Positions 23,852 to 34,061 of a stretch of DNA of 64,000 bases are shown here, piece by piece. Origin of the DNA: Pseudomonas coleopterorum (GTDB lineage Bacteria > Pseudomonadota > Gammaproteobacteria > Pseudomonadales > Pseudomonadaceae). Positions within the stretch are counted from its first letter, which is position 1, and the number at the start of each line of letters is the position of its first letter. The position numbers and the translations under genes were made by a program. The DNA lies in contig NZ_FNTZ01000001.1 of the NCBI RefSeq assembly GCF_900105555.1, forward strand, positions 1,736,001 through 1,800,000. Direction: 5' to 3'. The notes under the pieces were generated by a model. That model had not been told where the DNA came from and did not search any database. It saw nothing but the letters and a program-made list of their open reading frames with translations.

Positions 23852-25969
23852 GTGGTCAAGTCGTTGAATCGGGCCCCTTCGTGGGTGCTGTTGTGCTCAG
23901 TCCTGCCTGGCCTCGCCATCGCAGCCACAGAGTTGCCTTCCAGTGTCATCCAGGCCACCGGCGAAGCTGACGGCGCCGACAGCTACACCCAGGCCCGTGG
24001 GGAAACGGCGAGCAAGAGCGCCACGCAGAATCGCGACGAAGCGCAAACCGTCAATGCGGTCACCGCCAGGACGCTGGACGACTACCAGGTCAAGGATCTC
24101 AACGACGCCATGCGCTTCGTCAGCGGCGTCACCCAGACCAACACCCTGGGCGGCACCAAGGATGCGCTGATCAAGCGCGGCTTTGGCAGCAACGACGACA
24201 ACTCCATCCTGCGCGACGGTATCCGCTCGGCCATCGGCCGCAACCTGGGCGCGACCACCGATCATGTCGAGGTGCTCAAGGGCCCGGCGTCGCTGATGTA
24301 TGGCGCACTGGAACCGGGCGGGGTCATCAACGTCGTCAGCAAGCAGCCCCAGTTCACCCGCAGCACGACCCTCAGCGCCTCGGGCTTCAGCGAGGGCGGC
24401 GGTTCGCTGTCGATGGACACCACCGGCCCGCTGGGTGACACCGACCTGGCCTACCGACTGGTGGCCGAGCGCAGTCATGAGGATTACTGGCGCAATTACG
24501 GAACCGACGAACATACGCTGATCGCGCCGTCGATCACCTGGGTCGGCGAACGCGCCAGTGCTTCGCTGGCCTACACCTACAACGACTATGCCAGTCCCTT
24601 CGATCGCGGCACCGTGTTCGTCGGCGGCCGACCGGCCGACATCAGCTACCGTGACCGCCTCGACGAGCACTGGGCCAAGACGGTCGGCATCAGCCAGAGC
24701 ACCACCGCCAAGTTCGAGTACCAGTTGAGCGATGCCTGGCGCAGCCGCCTGACCTACGGCTGGACCGAGGACCGTTACAGCCTCGCCATCGCCCAACCCA
24801 ATACCCTCAACGGCAATACGCTGCGACGCATCGCCAACGGCGGCCATTACGACTACGAAAGCCGCTATACCGCGCTGGATCTGATCGGCGATCAGCAGCT
24901 GTTCGGCCAGCGCCATGAAATCGTGGTGGGCCTGGACAACGAGTCGCTGGACAAATACCGCGGCAAGACCTACCGCAACGCCAACACCGCCGCCGGCAAC
25001 ATCGACATCCGCAACCCCGTTTATGGCCGTCTGGCCGAACCGACCACGGTCAGTGCGGCGCAGAGCAATGCCGAGAACAATCTGGTCACCACCTCGCTGT
25101 ACTTCAAGGACAACTGGCACTTGAACGACCGCTGGATCCTGGTGTTCGGTGGCCGTCAGGCCCATTGGGACCAGTACAGCGACCAGGGTCTGGGCCGCTC
25201 GTACGCACCCGGTGCGGACTCCAATGGCGATGAATTCATTCCGTTCGGCGGGATCGTCTATCAGCCCAGTGACACAGTGGCGCTGTATGCCAACTACAGC
25301 CGCTCTTTCGTGCCCAACGACGCCGACGACGCGGGTAACAGCTTCAAGCCGACCGAGGGTCGCAGCTATGAGGCGGGGATCAAGTACACCCCGACCGCGG
25401 CGCTGAACGTGAACCTGGCGGTCTATGACATCGAGAAGAAGAACCTGGTCAACAGCGTGCTGCAGAGCAATGGCGACAGCCTCGACGAAGCCGTCGGCAA
25501 AGCCCGCTCACGGGGTATCGAGCTGGATGTGACCGGCGAGATCGCGCAGAACTGGAGCATGATCGGCACCTACGCCTACAGCCATACCGAAGTGCTGAAG
25601 AACGCCGAGGCGCCCGAGCAGGAGGGCAATCGTCTGCCCAATGCACCGATGCACACGGCCAGCCTGTACCTGACCCACCATCTGGCCTTGCCGGCACAGA
25701 CCGGTCAATGGCATGTGGGCGCTGGTGCGCGCTACGTGGGCGAGCGGGCGGGAGACAACGCCAACAGCTTCTGGATGGACAGCTACACCCTGGCAGACGC
25801 TTTCGTGCGATGGGATCTGCCGACTCAGGGCTACGAGACGCGTCTGCAGTTGAACATCGATAACCTGTTCAACAAGGAGTACTACCCGGCCACTACCGGC
25901 AGCAGCACCCTGCAGGTGGAAGAGGGTGCGCTGCGCACGGCGCGGCTGACGGCCAGCGTGAAGTTCTGA
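23852..25969 (+). CDS. TonB-dependent siderophore receptor
   Basis: This 705-residue outer-membrane receptor has a signal peptide (~1-24, ending GLAIA), a plug domain (~60-165, with LKGPASLMYGALEPGGVINV) and a C-terminal beta-barrel ending in RLTASVKF with a terminal Phe. It belongs to the FhuA/FpvA-like siderophore group (NVVSKQPQ motif). It lacks the extra N-terminal signalling domain of sigma-linked receptors, so it is a simple transporter. GTG 23852 follows ACGGAG. No clear Fur box or siderophore genes are adjacent. Confidence 0.9.
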   Translation: MVKSLNRAPSWVLLCSVLPGLAIAATELPSSVIQATGEADGADSYTQARGETASKSATQNRDEAQTVNAVTARTLDDYQVKDLNDAMRFVSGVTQTNTLGGTKDALIKRGFGSNDDNSILRDGIRSAIGRNLGATTDHVEVLKGPASLMYGALEPGGVINVVSKQPQFTRSTTLSASGFSEGGGSLSMDTTGPLGDTDLAYRLVAERSHEDYWRNYGTDEHTLIAPSITWVGERASASLAYTYNDYASPFDRGTVFVGGRPADISYRDRLDEHWAKTVGISQSTTAKFEYQLSDAWRSRLTYGWTEDRYSLAIAQPNTLNGNTLRRIANGGHYDYESRYTALDLIGDQQLFGQRHEIVVGLDNESLDKYRGKTYRNANTAAGNIDIRNPVYGRLAEPTTVSAAQSNAENNLVTTSLYFKDNWHLNDRWILVFGGRQAHWDQYSDQGLGRSYAPGADSNGDEFIPFGGIVYQPSDTVALYANYSRSFVPNDADDAGNSFKPTEGRSYEAGIKYTPTAALNVNLAVYDIEKKNLVNSVLQSNGDSLDEAVGKARSRGIELDVTGEIAQNWSMIGTYAYSHTEVLKNAEAPEQEGNRLPNAPMHTASLYLTHHLALPAQTGQWHVGAGARYVGERAGDNANSFWMDSYTLADAFVRWDLPTQGYETRLQLNIDNLFNKEYYPATTGSSTLQVEEGALRTARLTASVKF

Positions 25970-25990
25970 AGGACGCCTTTCAGGTAGCCC

Positions 25991-27232
25991 TCACAGCAAC
26001 CACAACGCGGCGATGAGGGCCGGGGGCATGACCACGGCGCCCAGCTTGAGAAAGGCCCAGGCGCTGATCTGCACCCCTTCGCGGCGTATCGCGATCAACC
26101 ACAGCAAGGTCGCCAGGGAGCCGGTGACCGACAGGTTGGGGCCCAGGTCCACGCCGACCACCAGCGCGCCGGTGACATTGGGCGGCAGATGGCCCAGCTC
26201 GTTGATGGATCCGCTGAGCAGGCCGACCGGCAGGTTGTTGCCGATATTGCAGGCTATGGCGACCAGTATTCCAGCCCACCAATGAGCCTGTTCCGGCGCC
26301 TGCTTCGCCGCCTGCTCCAGCCAACTGGCCAAGTGTGCGGTCACGCCGGTCTGGCCGATGCCCTCCACCAGCACGAACAGTCCGGCCACCAATGGCAGCA
26401 CGCCCCAGGCCACGCCCTTGCAGACCGGCCAGGGATTGCTGCGCTGGTACAGGTGCACCAGCGCAAGGGTGGCGAAGGCCGCCAGGAAGGTCGGCAAGCC
26501 CAGGGCTTCGTCCAGCGCCGATACGGTCAGCAGTACCACGGCCGTGACGCCCAGCCCGGCGGCTGTAAGCCGTGCGCCCATACTCAGGTGGGGCAGTTCT
26601 TCGATCAGTTCCAGGCGCTGCTGCAAATGCCGCCGCTGGGTCAGGCGCAGGACCAGGTAGGTCATGCCGATGGCCGCCAGCGACGGCAGGCTGAACATGG
26701 CCAGCCACGCCAGCAACGGTGGCATGTGCTCGCCGAATATCACCAGGTTGGCCGGGTTGGAAATCGGCAGCACGAAACTGGCAGCATTGGCGATGAACGC
26801 ACAGACGAACAGATACGGCAGCGGGTTGACCTTGGCTGCCCGTGTGGCTGCATACACCGCTGGCGTCAGCACCACGGCCGTGGCGTCGTTGGACAGAAAG
26901 ATGGTCACCAGCGTGCCCACCGCGAACACCAGATCGAACAGACGCTGCGCGCTGCCACGGGCCTGGCGGGCGGCAACGGTCGCCAGCCAGTCGAACAATC
27001 CCTCGCGCCTGGCCAGTTCGGCCAGCAGCATCATGCCCACCAAGAATAGATAGACATCGGTGCCCTTGAGCACTGCGGCCAGAGCCGCCGACCAGGCGAT
27101 CAGGCCAGCGGCAACCAGCCCGATCGCTGCCGCCAGTGCCCAGACGTATTCGGGAATCCGCAGGGGGCGGGTGATGATGCCCAAGGTGGCGAGGAGGCTG
27201 ATGCCCCAGATGATCAGACTGGCGTGGGGCAA
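25991..27232 (-). CDS. ArsB/SLC13-type anion permease
   Basis: This 413-residue membrane protein of the ion-transporter superfamily has 10-12 hydrophobic helices. Motifs TIFLSNDATAVVLTPAVYA, FIANAASFVLPISNPANLVI and the C-terminal repeat CNIGNNLPVGLLSGSI are characteristic of ArsB arsenite/antimonite efflux proteins. No arsR or arsC is adjacent, so arsenite is only a likely substrate. Its start overlaps the end of the MFS gene by 19 bases, so both are in one operon. Confidence 0.78.
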   Translation of the reverse strand: MPHASLIIWGISLLATLGIITRPLRIPEYVWALAAAIGLVAAGLIAWSAALAAVLKGTDVYLFLVGMMLLAELARREGLFDWLATVAARQARGSAQRLFDLVFAVGTLVTIFLSNDATAVVLTPAVYAATRAAKVNPLPYLFVCAFIANAASFVLPISNPANLVIFGEHMPPLLAWLAMFSLPSLAAIGMTYLVLRLTQRRHLQQRLELIEELPHLSMGARLTAAGLGVTAVVLLTVSALDEALGLPTFLAAFATLALVHLYQRSNPWPVCKGVAWGVLPLVAGLFVLVEGIGQTGVTAHLASWLEQAAKQAPEQAHWWAGILVAIACNIGNNLPVGLLSGSINELGHLPPNVTGALVVGVDLGPNLSVTGSLATLLWLIAIRREGVQISAWAFLKLGAVVMPPALIAALWLL

Positions 27233-28464
27233 GGTACGGCTTCCTCTTCGGTGTCGCGGCGCAGGGTTTCCGGCATGGCGGTGAGCAGCAGGAGGAAGGC
27301 CGCGCCGGCGACCCCGGCCAGGGTGAGGAAGGCTGCGCTGTAACCGGCTACCTGCACGACGAAACCGGCCAGACCGTTACTCAGTGCGGCACCCAGGCCG
27401 AATGCGGTGGTCAGCGCGCCCAGGCTGACATTGAAGCGCCCGGTGCCGTGGGTGAGGTCTTTTACGACCAGTGGAAACAGTGCGCCGAACAGGCCGGCAC
27501 CGATGCCGTCGAGCAATTGCACGCCGACCAGCCAGTAAGGGTCATTGGAAAACGTATAGAGCACGCCGCGAATCGGCAGAATCAGGAAACCTGCCAGCAG
27601 CAACGGCTTGCGGCCCCATTGATCGGCCCGCGCACCCACCAGCAGGGCGGCAGGGACCATCACCAGTTGCGCGGCGACGATGCAGGCCGAGGTCAGCGGC
27701 GTGGCCATGCTCAGGTCGATCTGTGAAAGCTTCTGACTGACCAGCGGCAGCATGGCCGCATTGGCCAGGTGGAACAGCGCACAACTGACCGCGAATACCA
27801 GCAGCGCGCGGTTGCCGAGCAGCACTTTGAAACCTGAGGGTTGATCGTGTCCGTCCTGGTGATGTGCTTCCAGCCCGCGCGCGACGTCGTGATCGATGGC
27901 GTCCGCTTTCACGCAGCTCACCGCCACCACGCTGGCCAGCGCCATGGCGGCCATGAGATAGAACACCGCGACCGGCCCGAACAGGTAGGCAAAACCACCC
28001 GCGAGCAAGGCCGCGAAAGCGTTGCCGGCATGGTTGAAGGTTTCGTTGCGCCCGGTACGGCGGGTGAACGCCTTCGGGCCGGTGATGCCCAGGGAAATGG
28101 CGGCGATGGCCGGTGCAAACACCGAGCCTGCGATGGCGCCCAGTGCCTGGGTGGCGGCGACCAGGCCGAACGAGGTGATGAACGGCAGGACCACGCAGCT
28201 GGCAGTGACCAGCAGGGCGGCGGCCACGACCACCGCGCGCTTGCGTCGGGTCCTGTCGATCAGCGCGCCCGCCGGTGTCTGGGTCAGCAGCGCCGCCAGC
28301 CCCGCCAGGGTCATCACCAGGCCGATGCTGCCAGGATCCCATTTGTGCACGGCCAGCAGGTAGATCGCCAGATACGGCCCGAGCCCGTCACGGACATCGG
28401 CCAGGAAGAAATTCAGGCCGTCGAGAGACAGCGCGTTACGCCGCGAGGGGGCAGATGTGGCCAA
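27214..28464 (-). CDS. MFS transporter in operon with ArsB-like permease
   Basis: This 416-residue protein has 12 predicted membrane helices and the MFS loop 2-3 motif (GALIDRTRRKRAVV) and its second copy (GARADQWGRKPLLL). The N-terminus FFLADVRDGLGPYLAIYLL is typical of a drug/organic-ion exporter group that in some genomes lies beside arsenic genes. The 19-base overlap with the ArsB-like gene suggests a shared role. Substrate unknown. Confidence 0.8.
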   Translation of the reverse strand: MATSAPSRRNALSLDGLNFFLADVRDGLGPYLAIYLLAVHKWDPGSIGLVMTLAGLAALLTQTPAGALIDRTRRKRAVVVAAALLVTASCVVLPFITSFGLVAATQALGAIAGSVFAPAIAAISLGITGPKAFTRRTGRNETFNHAGNAFAALLAGGFAYLFGPVAVFYLMAAMALASVVAVSCVKADAIDHDVARGLEAHHQDGHDQPSGFKVLLGNRALLVFAVSCALFHLANAAMLPLVSQKLSQIDLSMATPLTSACIVAAQLVMVPAALLVGARADQWGRKPLLLAGFLILPIRGVLYTFSNDPYWLVGVQLLDGIGAGLFGALFPLVVKDLTHGTGRFNVSLGALTTAFGLGAALSNGLAGFVVQVAGYSAAFLTLAGVAGAAFLLLLTAMPETLRRDTEEEAVPCPTPV

Positions 28465-28560
28465 GGCAGTGGTCTCGGATGAGGGCAGGCAGGTACAGAA
28501 CTGAGTGGGCGAAACGGGCGTAAGTTCCAGATGCAGCGGCGCGAGCGCGTGAAGATTTTT

Positions 28561-29685
28561 CTAGCCGACTCGAGGCCTCAGAAAGATCGCCACCACGGCC
28601 GGTAGGGCGAAGGCAAAAAGGGCGCCTGTGACCCCGACGGCATCCAGGGTTGCACCGAACAGCGGTGCTCCGGTTGTCTGCCCCAGCGCCAGGCACAGGA
28701 ACGCGAATCCCAGGCCCAGGTCCGGTCGATCCGGGAGCAGGGCGATGCCCTGGATCAGGTAGGTGCCCGAAGACATGATATAGGCAGCCCCGAATACGCC
28801 CATCGCCACGAAGCCGAAGACCAGGCTGTATCCGCTGGCCGCCAGGGTCAGGATCGCCGCAACGATACCCAGCAGCGAAAAGGCGTGGACCCGTGCCGTA
28901 CCGAAACGCTCGATCAGTACACCGGTGGCCGCGCCGCTGACACCGGCAGTCCCCAGAGTGATCCACGCCCAGGCGATGCCGGTGTCGCTCAGGCCAAAGG
29001 TACCGCGAATGTCGGCGCCGAACGTCCAGATGGCGGTGCTCGACAGGCCCATGGCGAAGGCGCTGGCGCAGAGCACTGCCAGCCCGGGGCGATGAAGGAT
29101 CTTCAGCGAGAAGCCCGCAGTGGTTTCGCTGCTCCGCGCCTTCCGCAGGGCGAACCACAGCCACAGCGTGACTGCGGCGCCGATCAGGGCGAACAGGGCA
29201 TACAGCTCACGCCATGCGCTCACCGTCATGGCCGCTGCCGCGCCCGAGAAGACGATGCCAGCGGCCGTGCCGGCGTTGATCGCGGCATTCGCTCTCGCCC
29301 GGCCTTCATCGGCGAAGTGCGCGGCGACCGCGCTCGCCAGCGGTGGAGACGTCAAGCCGGTGCTCAGCCCCGCCAATGCAACGCCTGCACCCATCATCCA
29401 GGCCGACGAGGCGACCACGATGCACGCCATGCCAGCCGTGGCGGTCAGGCCGGCGAAGGCGGCGAGGGTGCGTGGGGTGAAGCTCGCACTGCAGACGAAG
29501 GTCAGGACGATACCGACGCAGTAAGCGGCAAAGGCACCGCTGCCGATCCAGCCAGCGGCGGTCGCTTCCAGCGCCAGCTCCGCGCGGATCTGCGGCAGCA
29601 ACAGACCATAGGCGAAGCGCGCCAGCCCATATGAAAGCGCGGTGAGGGCGAAAGCGGCCGCGACCAGATTGAGGCCGCGCTTCAT
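28561..29685 (-). CDS. MFS transporter controlled by TetR repressor
   Basis: This 374-residue protein has about 12 membrane helices (LARFAYGLLLPQIRAELAL at the start, YbfB/CynX-like branch). The start at 29685 (MKRGLNL) is chosen because it overlaps the TetR stop as ATGA; a longer frame reaches 29706. Transcribed with the upstream TetR gene from a palindromic operator, it is probably an exporter induced by the regulator's ligand. Confidence 0.82.
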   Translation of the reverse strand: MKRGLNLVAAAFALTALSYGLARFAYGLLLPQIRAELALEATAAGWIGSGAFAAYCVGIVLTFVCSASFTPRTLAAFAGLTATAGMACIVVASSAWMMGAGVALAGLSTGLTSPPLASAVAAHFADEGRARANAAINAGTAAGIVFSGAAAAMTVSAWRELYALFALIGAAVTLWLWFALRKARSSETTAGFSLKILHRPGLAVLCASAFAMGLSSTAIWTFGADIRGTFGLSDTGIAWAWITLGTAGVSGAATGVLIERFGTARVHAFSLLGIVAAILTLAASGYSLVFGFVAMGVFGAAYIMSSGTYLIQGIALLPDRPDLGLGFAFLCLALGQTTGAPLFGATLDAVGVTGALFAFALPAVVAIFLRPRVG

Positions 29686-30230
29686 GACCGAGCGGCTTTG
29701 GCACACGCCATCAGGGTTAGCGCCGCCTGTTTGGCCGCTTCGATCACTGCCGTGCCTGCTACCGTGGCGGCGGCCGTGGCCCCCTCGAACAGCAGCCAGA
29801 CCTGCAAGGCCAGCGCGGCCTCTTCACAGCCGAGATCGGTGTGCACGCGCGCGGCAATCTCGGCATGGAACTGCGCTTTCTGCTGCTGCACCAAGGCGAC
29901 GATGGCCTCGTTGGCCTGGGCGTATTCGCTGCGCGCGCGCAGCAGCATGCACCCGCTGGCGCCCCGGACGTTCACCCAATGCGCCAGCGTATCGAACAGG
30001 GATGCGATCGCCCCGCCGTCTGCACGCTCGCTGGCCAGTTGGGCCATGAATTGCCGATGGCGGTCTTCAAGCACGGCCATCACCAGACCGTCACGGGAGC
30101 CGAAGTGCTTGTAGAGGGTTCGCGTCGAAGCGCCGGAGGGCGCGAGGACCTGATCGATGCCAACGCCACGCAGGCCTTGGGTTTCGAAGGTACGGGTGGC
30201 ACTGGCGAGAATTTCGGTTCGTTTGTCCAT
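29682..30230 (-). CDS. TetR-family repressor
   Basis: This 182-residue regulator has an N-terminal helix-turn-helix (residues ~10-50, GLRGVGIDQVLAPSGASTRT, LYKHFGSRDGLV). The C-terminal ligand domain contains ASGCMLLRARSEY. It is translationally coupled to the MFS gene and preceded by an 18-bp near-palindrome, so it probably represses its own operon. Confidence 0.88.
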   Translation of the reverse strand: MDKRTEILASATRTFETQGLRGVGIDQVLAPSGASTRTLYKHFGSRDGLVMAVLEDRHRQFMAQLASERADGGAIASLFDTLAHWVNVRGASGCMLLRARSEYAQANEAIVALVQQQKAQFHAEIAARVHTDLGCEEAALALQVWLLFEGATAAATVAGTAVIEAAKQAALTLMACAKAARS

Positions 30231-30239
30231 GAATCGAGT

Positions 30240-30257
30240 GTAAAGCGATCGTTTTAC
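30240..30257 (-). promoter_or_regulatory. Candidate TetR operator
   Basis: GTAAAGCGATCGTTTTAC is palindromic except for one G/T pair, centred on CGATCG. It lies 10 bases upstream of the TetR start codon on the minus strand, as expected for autorepression. Confidence 0.65.
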
Positions 30258-30438
30258 CTGTCAAGCGCGTGATACAGTTGCAGGCTTCATAAGTTTGATA
30301 GCATTTCGCTATTATTTTTCCGTGAAATTGCAATTGGTTTCCGGATCGGTGGCGCCGTAAAGTCCGCCACGTCGGCGTGATCGCAGTTCAGCATCGCGCA
30401 CCTATTGAGTCCTTGCCTGGACTACTGCCGAGCCTCCC

Positions 30439-32079
30439 ATGAAAAGACCCTTGTCCCTGGCCACGCGCATAGCCCTGAGCTTCGCAGCCATTCTCGCCTT
30501 GCTGATCATGATCACTGCCATCGGCATTCAACGGGTCGCCTTCATCGACTCGACATTGAGTGACGTCAGCGAAAACGCCGCCAAGATCCAGCGCTACGCC
30601 ATCAATTTCCGCGGCAGTGTGCACAACCGGGCCATCGCGATTCGTGATGCGGTGCTGGTGGACAACGACCGTGACCTGGAAAAACACCTGGCGGAAGTGG
30701 CCACTCTGGAAAAGGCTTACATCGATTCGGCCGCACCGATGGATCAGCTCTACGACAAGGCCTCCGTGACGCCCCAGGAGCGCGAGTTGTTGGGTGCGAT
30801 CAAGAGCATCGAGCGCCAGACGCTGGACTCCAGCCGCACCCTGATCGACCTGCGCCGCTCCGGTGATATCCAGGGCGCGCAGGCCTTGCTGCTGCGTCAG
30901 ACCTCGGCCGACTACAGCGAATGGCTCAAACGCATCAATGCGCTGATCGATTACGAGGAGGCCTCGATCAAGTCCAAGCTAGGCGCAGTGCAGGCCACAG
31001 CCAGTCAGTTCAGCACGCTGATGCTGGTGGCGACCGGCATCGCGCTGTTGCTGAGCATCGTGCTGTCGATCGTGATCATTCGCTTCGTCAAGTCGACGCT
31101 GGGCGCCGAGCCGGCCGAGGTCGCCCTGGCGATCGAGCAACTGGCGGCGGGCAACCTCAACCAGACCATCGTCACCCAACACCCCGGCAGCGTCATGGGC
31201 GTGTTGAAGACCGCGCTGGGCCACTTGGCCGAGACCATCGAGCAGGTGCGCACTGCAGCGCGGGAGGTCAATCACTCCTCTGCACAGCTGTCCGCCACCT
31301 CGACGTCCAACGACGCGCACATCCGCCTGCAGACCCGCGAGGCAGAGCAGGTGGCCACGGCCATCACCCAGATGGCCGCGACCGTGAGTGAAGTGTCCGG
31401 CTACGCCGCCCAGGCGGCGGATGCGTCACGGCTGGCGGATGTCGAAGTGGAAAGCGGCAACCGGCTGGTGGCCAGCACCACCCAGGCCATCGAGCAACTG
31501 GCGGCGACCTTGGAACAGACCACCGACACCGTCGACCAGGTCTCGCGCCACAGCGAAAAGATCGAGTCGGTCATCGATGTGATCAATTCGATCGCCGCGC
31601 AGACCAACCTGCTGGCCCTCAATGCCGCGATCGAAGCCGCTCGCGCCGGCGAGCATGGCCGTGGCTTCGCGGTGGTCGCCGACGAAGTGCGTTCGCTGGC
31701 CAACCGCACCCAGCAGTCCACCGAAGAAATCCGCGAGATGATCAGCACCTTGCAGTCGGGCACCGAAGCCGCCGCGCAGACCATGCGCAGCAGCTGTGAA
31801 CTGGTCGGGCAGACCGTCACCCAGACCCGCAGTGCCCAGGACGCCCTGGCCAAGATCAGCGAGCAGGTGGGCGCGATCAACCTGATGAACGCGCAGATCG
31901 CCAGTGCTTCGCTGCAACAGAGCGCGGTGGCCGACGATGTTTCGCAGAACATCACACGGATCCACGGCTCGACGGTGCAGTCGGCCACCGGCTCGCAACA
32001 GGTCGCCACCGCCAGTACCGAGCTGGCACGTCTGGCCGATCGACTGTCGCAGAAGGTGGCGTTCTTCGGCGCGGTCTAG
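30439..32079 (+). CDS. Methyl-accepting chemotaxis protein
   Basis: This 546-residue receptor has a membrane helix at ~10-30, a helical periplasmic sensor (~31-190) related to the 4HB type, a second helix (~193-214), a HAMP-like region, and a signalling domain whose tip reads [20 protein letters not shown]. It ends without a CheR-docking pentapeptide. It has the same length as the receptor at 22110, but the sensor sequence differs. Ligand unknown. Confidence 0.92.
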   Translation: MKRPLSLATRIALSFAAILALLIMITAIGIQRVAFIDSTLSDVSENAAKIQRYAINFRGSVHNRAIAIRDAVLVDNDRDLEKHLAEVATLEKAYIDSAAPMDQLYDKASVTPQERELLGAIKSIERQTLDSSRTLIDLRRSGDIQGAQALLLRQTSADYSEWLKRINALIDYEEASIKSKLGAVQATASQFSTLMLVATGIALLLSIVLSIVIIRFVKSTLGAEPAEVALAIEQLAAGNLNQTIVTQHPGSVMGVLKTALGHLAETIEQVRTAAREVNHSSAQLSATSTSNDAHIRLQTREAEQVATAITQMAATVSEVSGYAAQAADASRLADVEVESGNRLVASTTQAIEQLAATLEQTTDTVDQVSRHSEKIESVIDVINSIAAQTNLLALNAAIEAARAGEHGRGFAVVADEVRSLANRTQQSTEEIREMISTLQSGTEAAAQTMRSSCELVGQTVTQTRSAQDALAKISEQVGAINLMNAQIASASLQQSAVADDVSQNITRIHGSTVQSATGSQQVATASTELARLADRLSQKVAFFGAV

Positions 32080-32209
32080 GCGGACGAAGGGCAGTGGAAC
32101 GGTTTGCGCAAAGCCGTATACAGTTTGGGGAAAGGCTGCCGATACATCGTATGCAGCCTCGTTTCGAGTGATTCCCCTTGCGACTGACCATCGGGCAACG
32201 ACCACAGTG

Positions 32210-34021
32210 ATGACCCATTTCGCTCCAACTTTGCCAGACAACGAGCGTGAGCGCGTTCGGCGTGTTGCCGACCTGTGCTACCGCGACGCGGTCGACGACG
32301 AGGTGCTGGACCGGATCGTTGCCCTGGCCGTGGAGGTGTTCGACACGCCGATCGCGCTCATCTCCATTCTCGAAGAACAGCAGCAATGGTTTCGTGCGAA
32401 GGTCGGCATCAGCGCAACTTCCACGTCGCGAGACGTATCGTTCTGCGGCCACACCATTCTGGTCGATGACTTCTTCGAAATTCCGGACACCCACCTCGAT
32501 CCACGCTTCCAGCACAACGAACTGGTCACCGGCGCACCGGGCATTCGCTATTACGCCGGCGTTCCGTTGCTGACCCACGACGGTCTCGCCTTGGGCAGCC
32601 TGTGCGTCATCGACCAGAAACCGCGCCCGCCGATGTCGGCTGCTCAGCTGGCCAGCCTGCATCATCTGTCTCAGATGGTAGTGCTGCGGCTGCACGACCT
32701 GCGTGCCGCGTCGTTCATCGACCGGCCCACGCGCCTGATGAACCGCATCCGCCTGGAAGAAGACATTCATCGCCACCTCAGCCAGCGCGAAGAGCCGCTG
32801 CTGATCGCGGTGGATTTCCTCTCGCCCGGCTTCGTCAACGATATCGTCAAGGCACTGGGCTATTCGTTTTCCCAGCACCTGGTCAGTGAAATCAGCCGCC
32901 GGGTGGCCAGCCTGATCGGGCCTGAGTGCGTGCTCTATCGAATCGGCCTCACGCGCTTCGCGTTCATCAAGCCGCGGGACGAGTGCCTGTCGACCTTGTA
33001 CGAAAAGTTTTCCACGGCCTTCGCCCTGCCGGTCGAGCACGACGGCATCCCCATTCGCGCCCAGATCGGCATGGGCGCGCTGGAACTCGACCGCCATACC
33101 ATCGACGATCGCGACTGGGTCCGCCTGGTGGTCAGCGCTGCCGATTACGCACGCGACCGGGGCATCGGCTGGGCCAGGTACCAGGCCGAACTGGACATCG
33201 CCCAGCAGCGTGCCTTCGTGTTGCTCAGTTCCCTGTCCTATGCTCTGGAAGAATCCGAGCAACTGGGACTGGTGTTCCAGCCGCGCATCGATTTTGCCAG
33301 TGGACGCTGCTGCGCGGTCGAGGCGTTGCTGCGCTGGACCCATCCGACCCTGGGCCCGGTCGGGCCGGACGAGTTCGTGCCGCTCGCGGAAAAGACCGAT
33401 CTGATCCGCCTGTTGAGTGTCTGGGTGGTCGAGGCAGCCATCCAGCAGACGCGGCAGTGGCAGGATGCCGGGTATGACTTCAAGGTGGCGATCAACGTCA
33501 GCCCCTGTGACCTCGAGGGGCCGGCCTTCACCGACCGGCTGATCCAGGCACTCATACGCCATGGTGTCGAGGCCACGACGCTGGAGATCGAGTTCACCGA
33601 GGGCGCGCTGATCAAAAATCCCGCGGAATGCCGTAATCAGCTGACGCGTCTGCGGGCCTTGGGTGTCGAGATTTCCATCGATGACTTCGGCACCGGGTAC
33701 AGCAACTGGACCTACCTGCGCGAATTGCCGGCCACCTCGGTGAAGCTGGACCGTTCGCTGATCAAGGACATCCAGAACGAGGAGCGGGATCGACGCCTGG
33801 TCATCACGCTCATCGACCTGGCCCAGCGCCTGGGCTACAAGGTCGTGGCCGAAGGTATCGAAAACCAGGCCAACTTCGACGCGGTGAAAAGCTGGGGTTG
33901 CGATGAGGGGCAGGGGTACTTCATCGCCATGCCGATGCCCGCCGAAGAGCTGGTCACGTGGATCCAGAATCAGGCCATTGTTGGCAAAGCCGTCCATTGC
34001 GACCCACCAAGCGTTCATTAA
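32210..34021 (+). CDS. GAF - degenerate GGDEF - EAL phosphodiesterase
   Basis: This 603-residue soluble protein has a GAF domain (~20-165, FDTPIALISILEEQQQWFRA, VSFCGHTILVDD). A degenerate GGDEF domain follows (the site reads YRIGLTRFAFI, so the GGDEF residues are lost), then an EAL domain with EALLRW, INVSP, EFTEG, DDFGTGYSNW, VKLDRSL and EGIE. It is thus probably a c-di-GMP phosphodiesterase regulated by its GAF domain. ATG 32210 is preferred (GTG 32207 adjacent); the longer upstream frame is a shadow of the chemoreceptor gene. Confidence 0.88.
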   Translation: MTHFAPTLPDNERERVRRVADLCYRDAVDDEVLDRIVALAVEVFDTPIALISILEEQQQWFRAKVGISATSTSRDVSFCGHTILVDDFFEIPDTHLDPRFQHNELVTGAPGIRYYAGVPLLTHDGLALGSLCVIDQKPRPPMSAAQLASLHHLSQMVVLRLHDLRAASFIDRPTRLMNRIRLEEDIHRHLSQREEPLLIAVDFLSPGFVNDIVKALGYSFSQHLVSEISRRVASLIGPECVLYRIGLTRFAFIKPRDECLSTLYEKFSTAFALPVEHDGIPIRAQIGMGALELDRHTIDDRDWVRLVVSAADYARDRGIGWARYQAELDIAQQRAFVLLSSLSYALEESEQLGLVFQPRIDFASGRCCAVEALLRWTHPTLGPVGPDEFVPLAEKTDLIRLLSVWVVEAAIQQTRQWQDAGYDFKVAINVSPCDLEGPAFTDRLIQALIRHGVEATTLEIEFTEGALIKNPAECRNQLTRLRALGVEISIDDFGTGYSNWTYLRELPATSVKLDRSLIKDIQNEERDRRLVITLIDLAQRLGYKVVAEGIENQANFDAVKSWGCDEGQGYFIAMPMPAEELVTWIQNQAIVGKAVHCDPPSVH

Positions 34022-34061
34022 GTGGCAGAATCTGCGCCACTTGATTCCAATGGAGACCCCC

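Noticed and set aside
30335..30361. Possible FliA promoter before the second chemoreceptor (GCCGTAAA at 30354)
   Set aside because: The -10 has only six matching bases and the -35 position (TGGTTTCC) does not fit; too weak to list.
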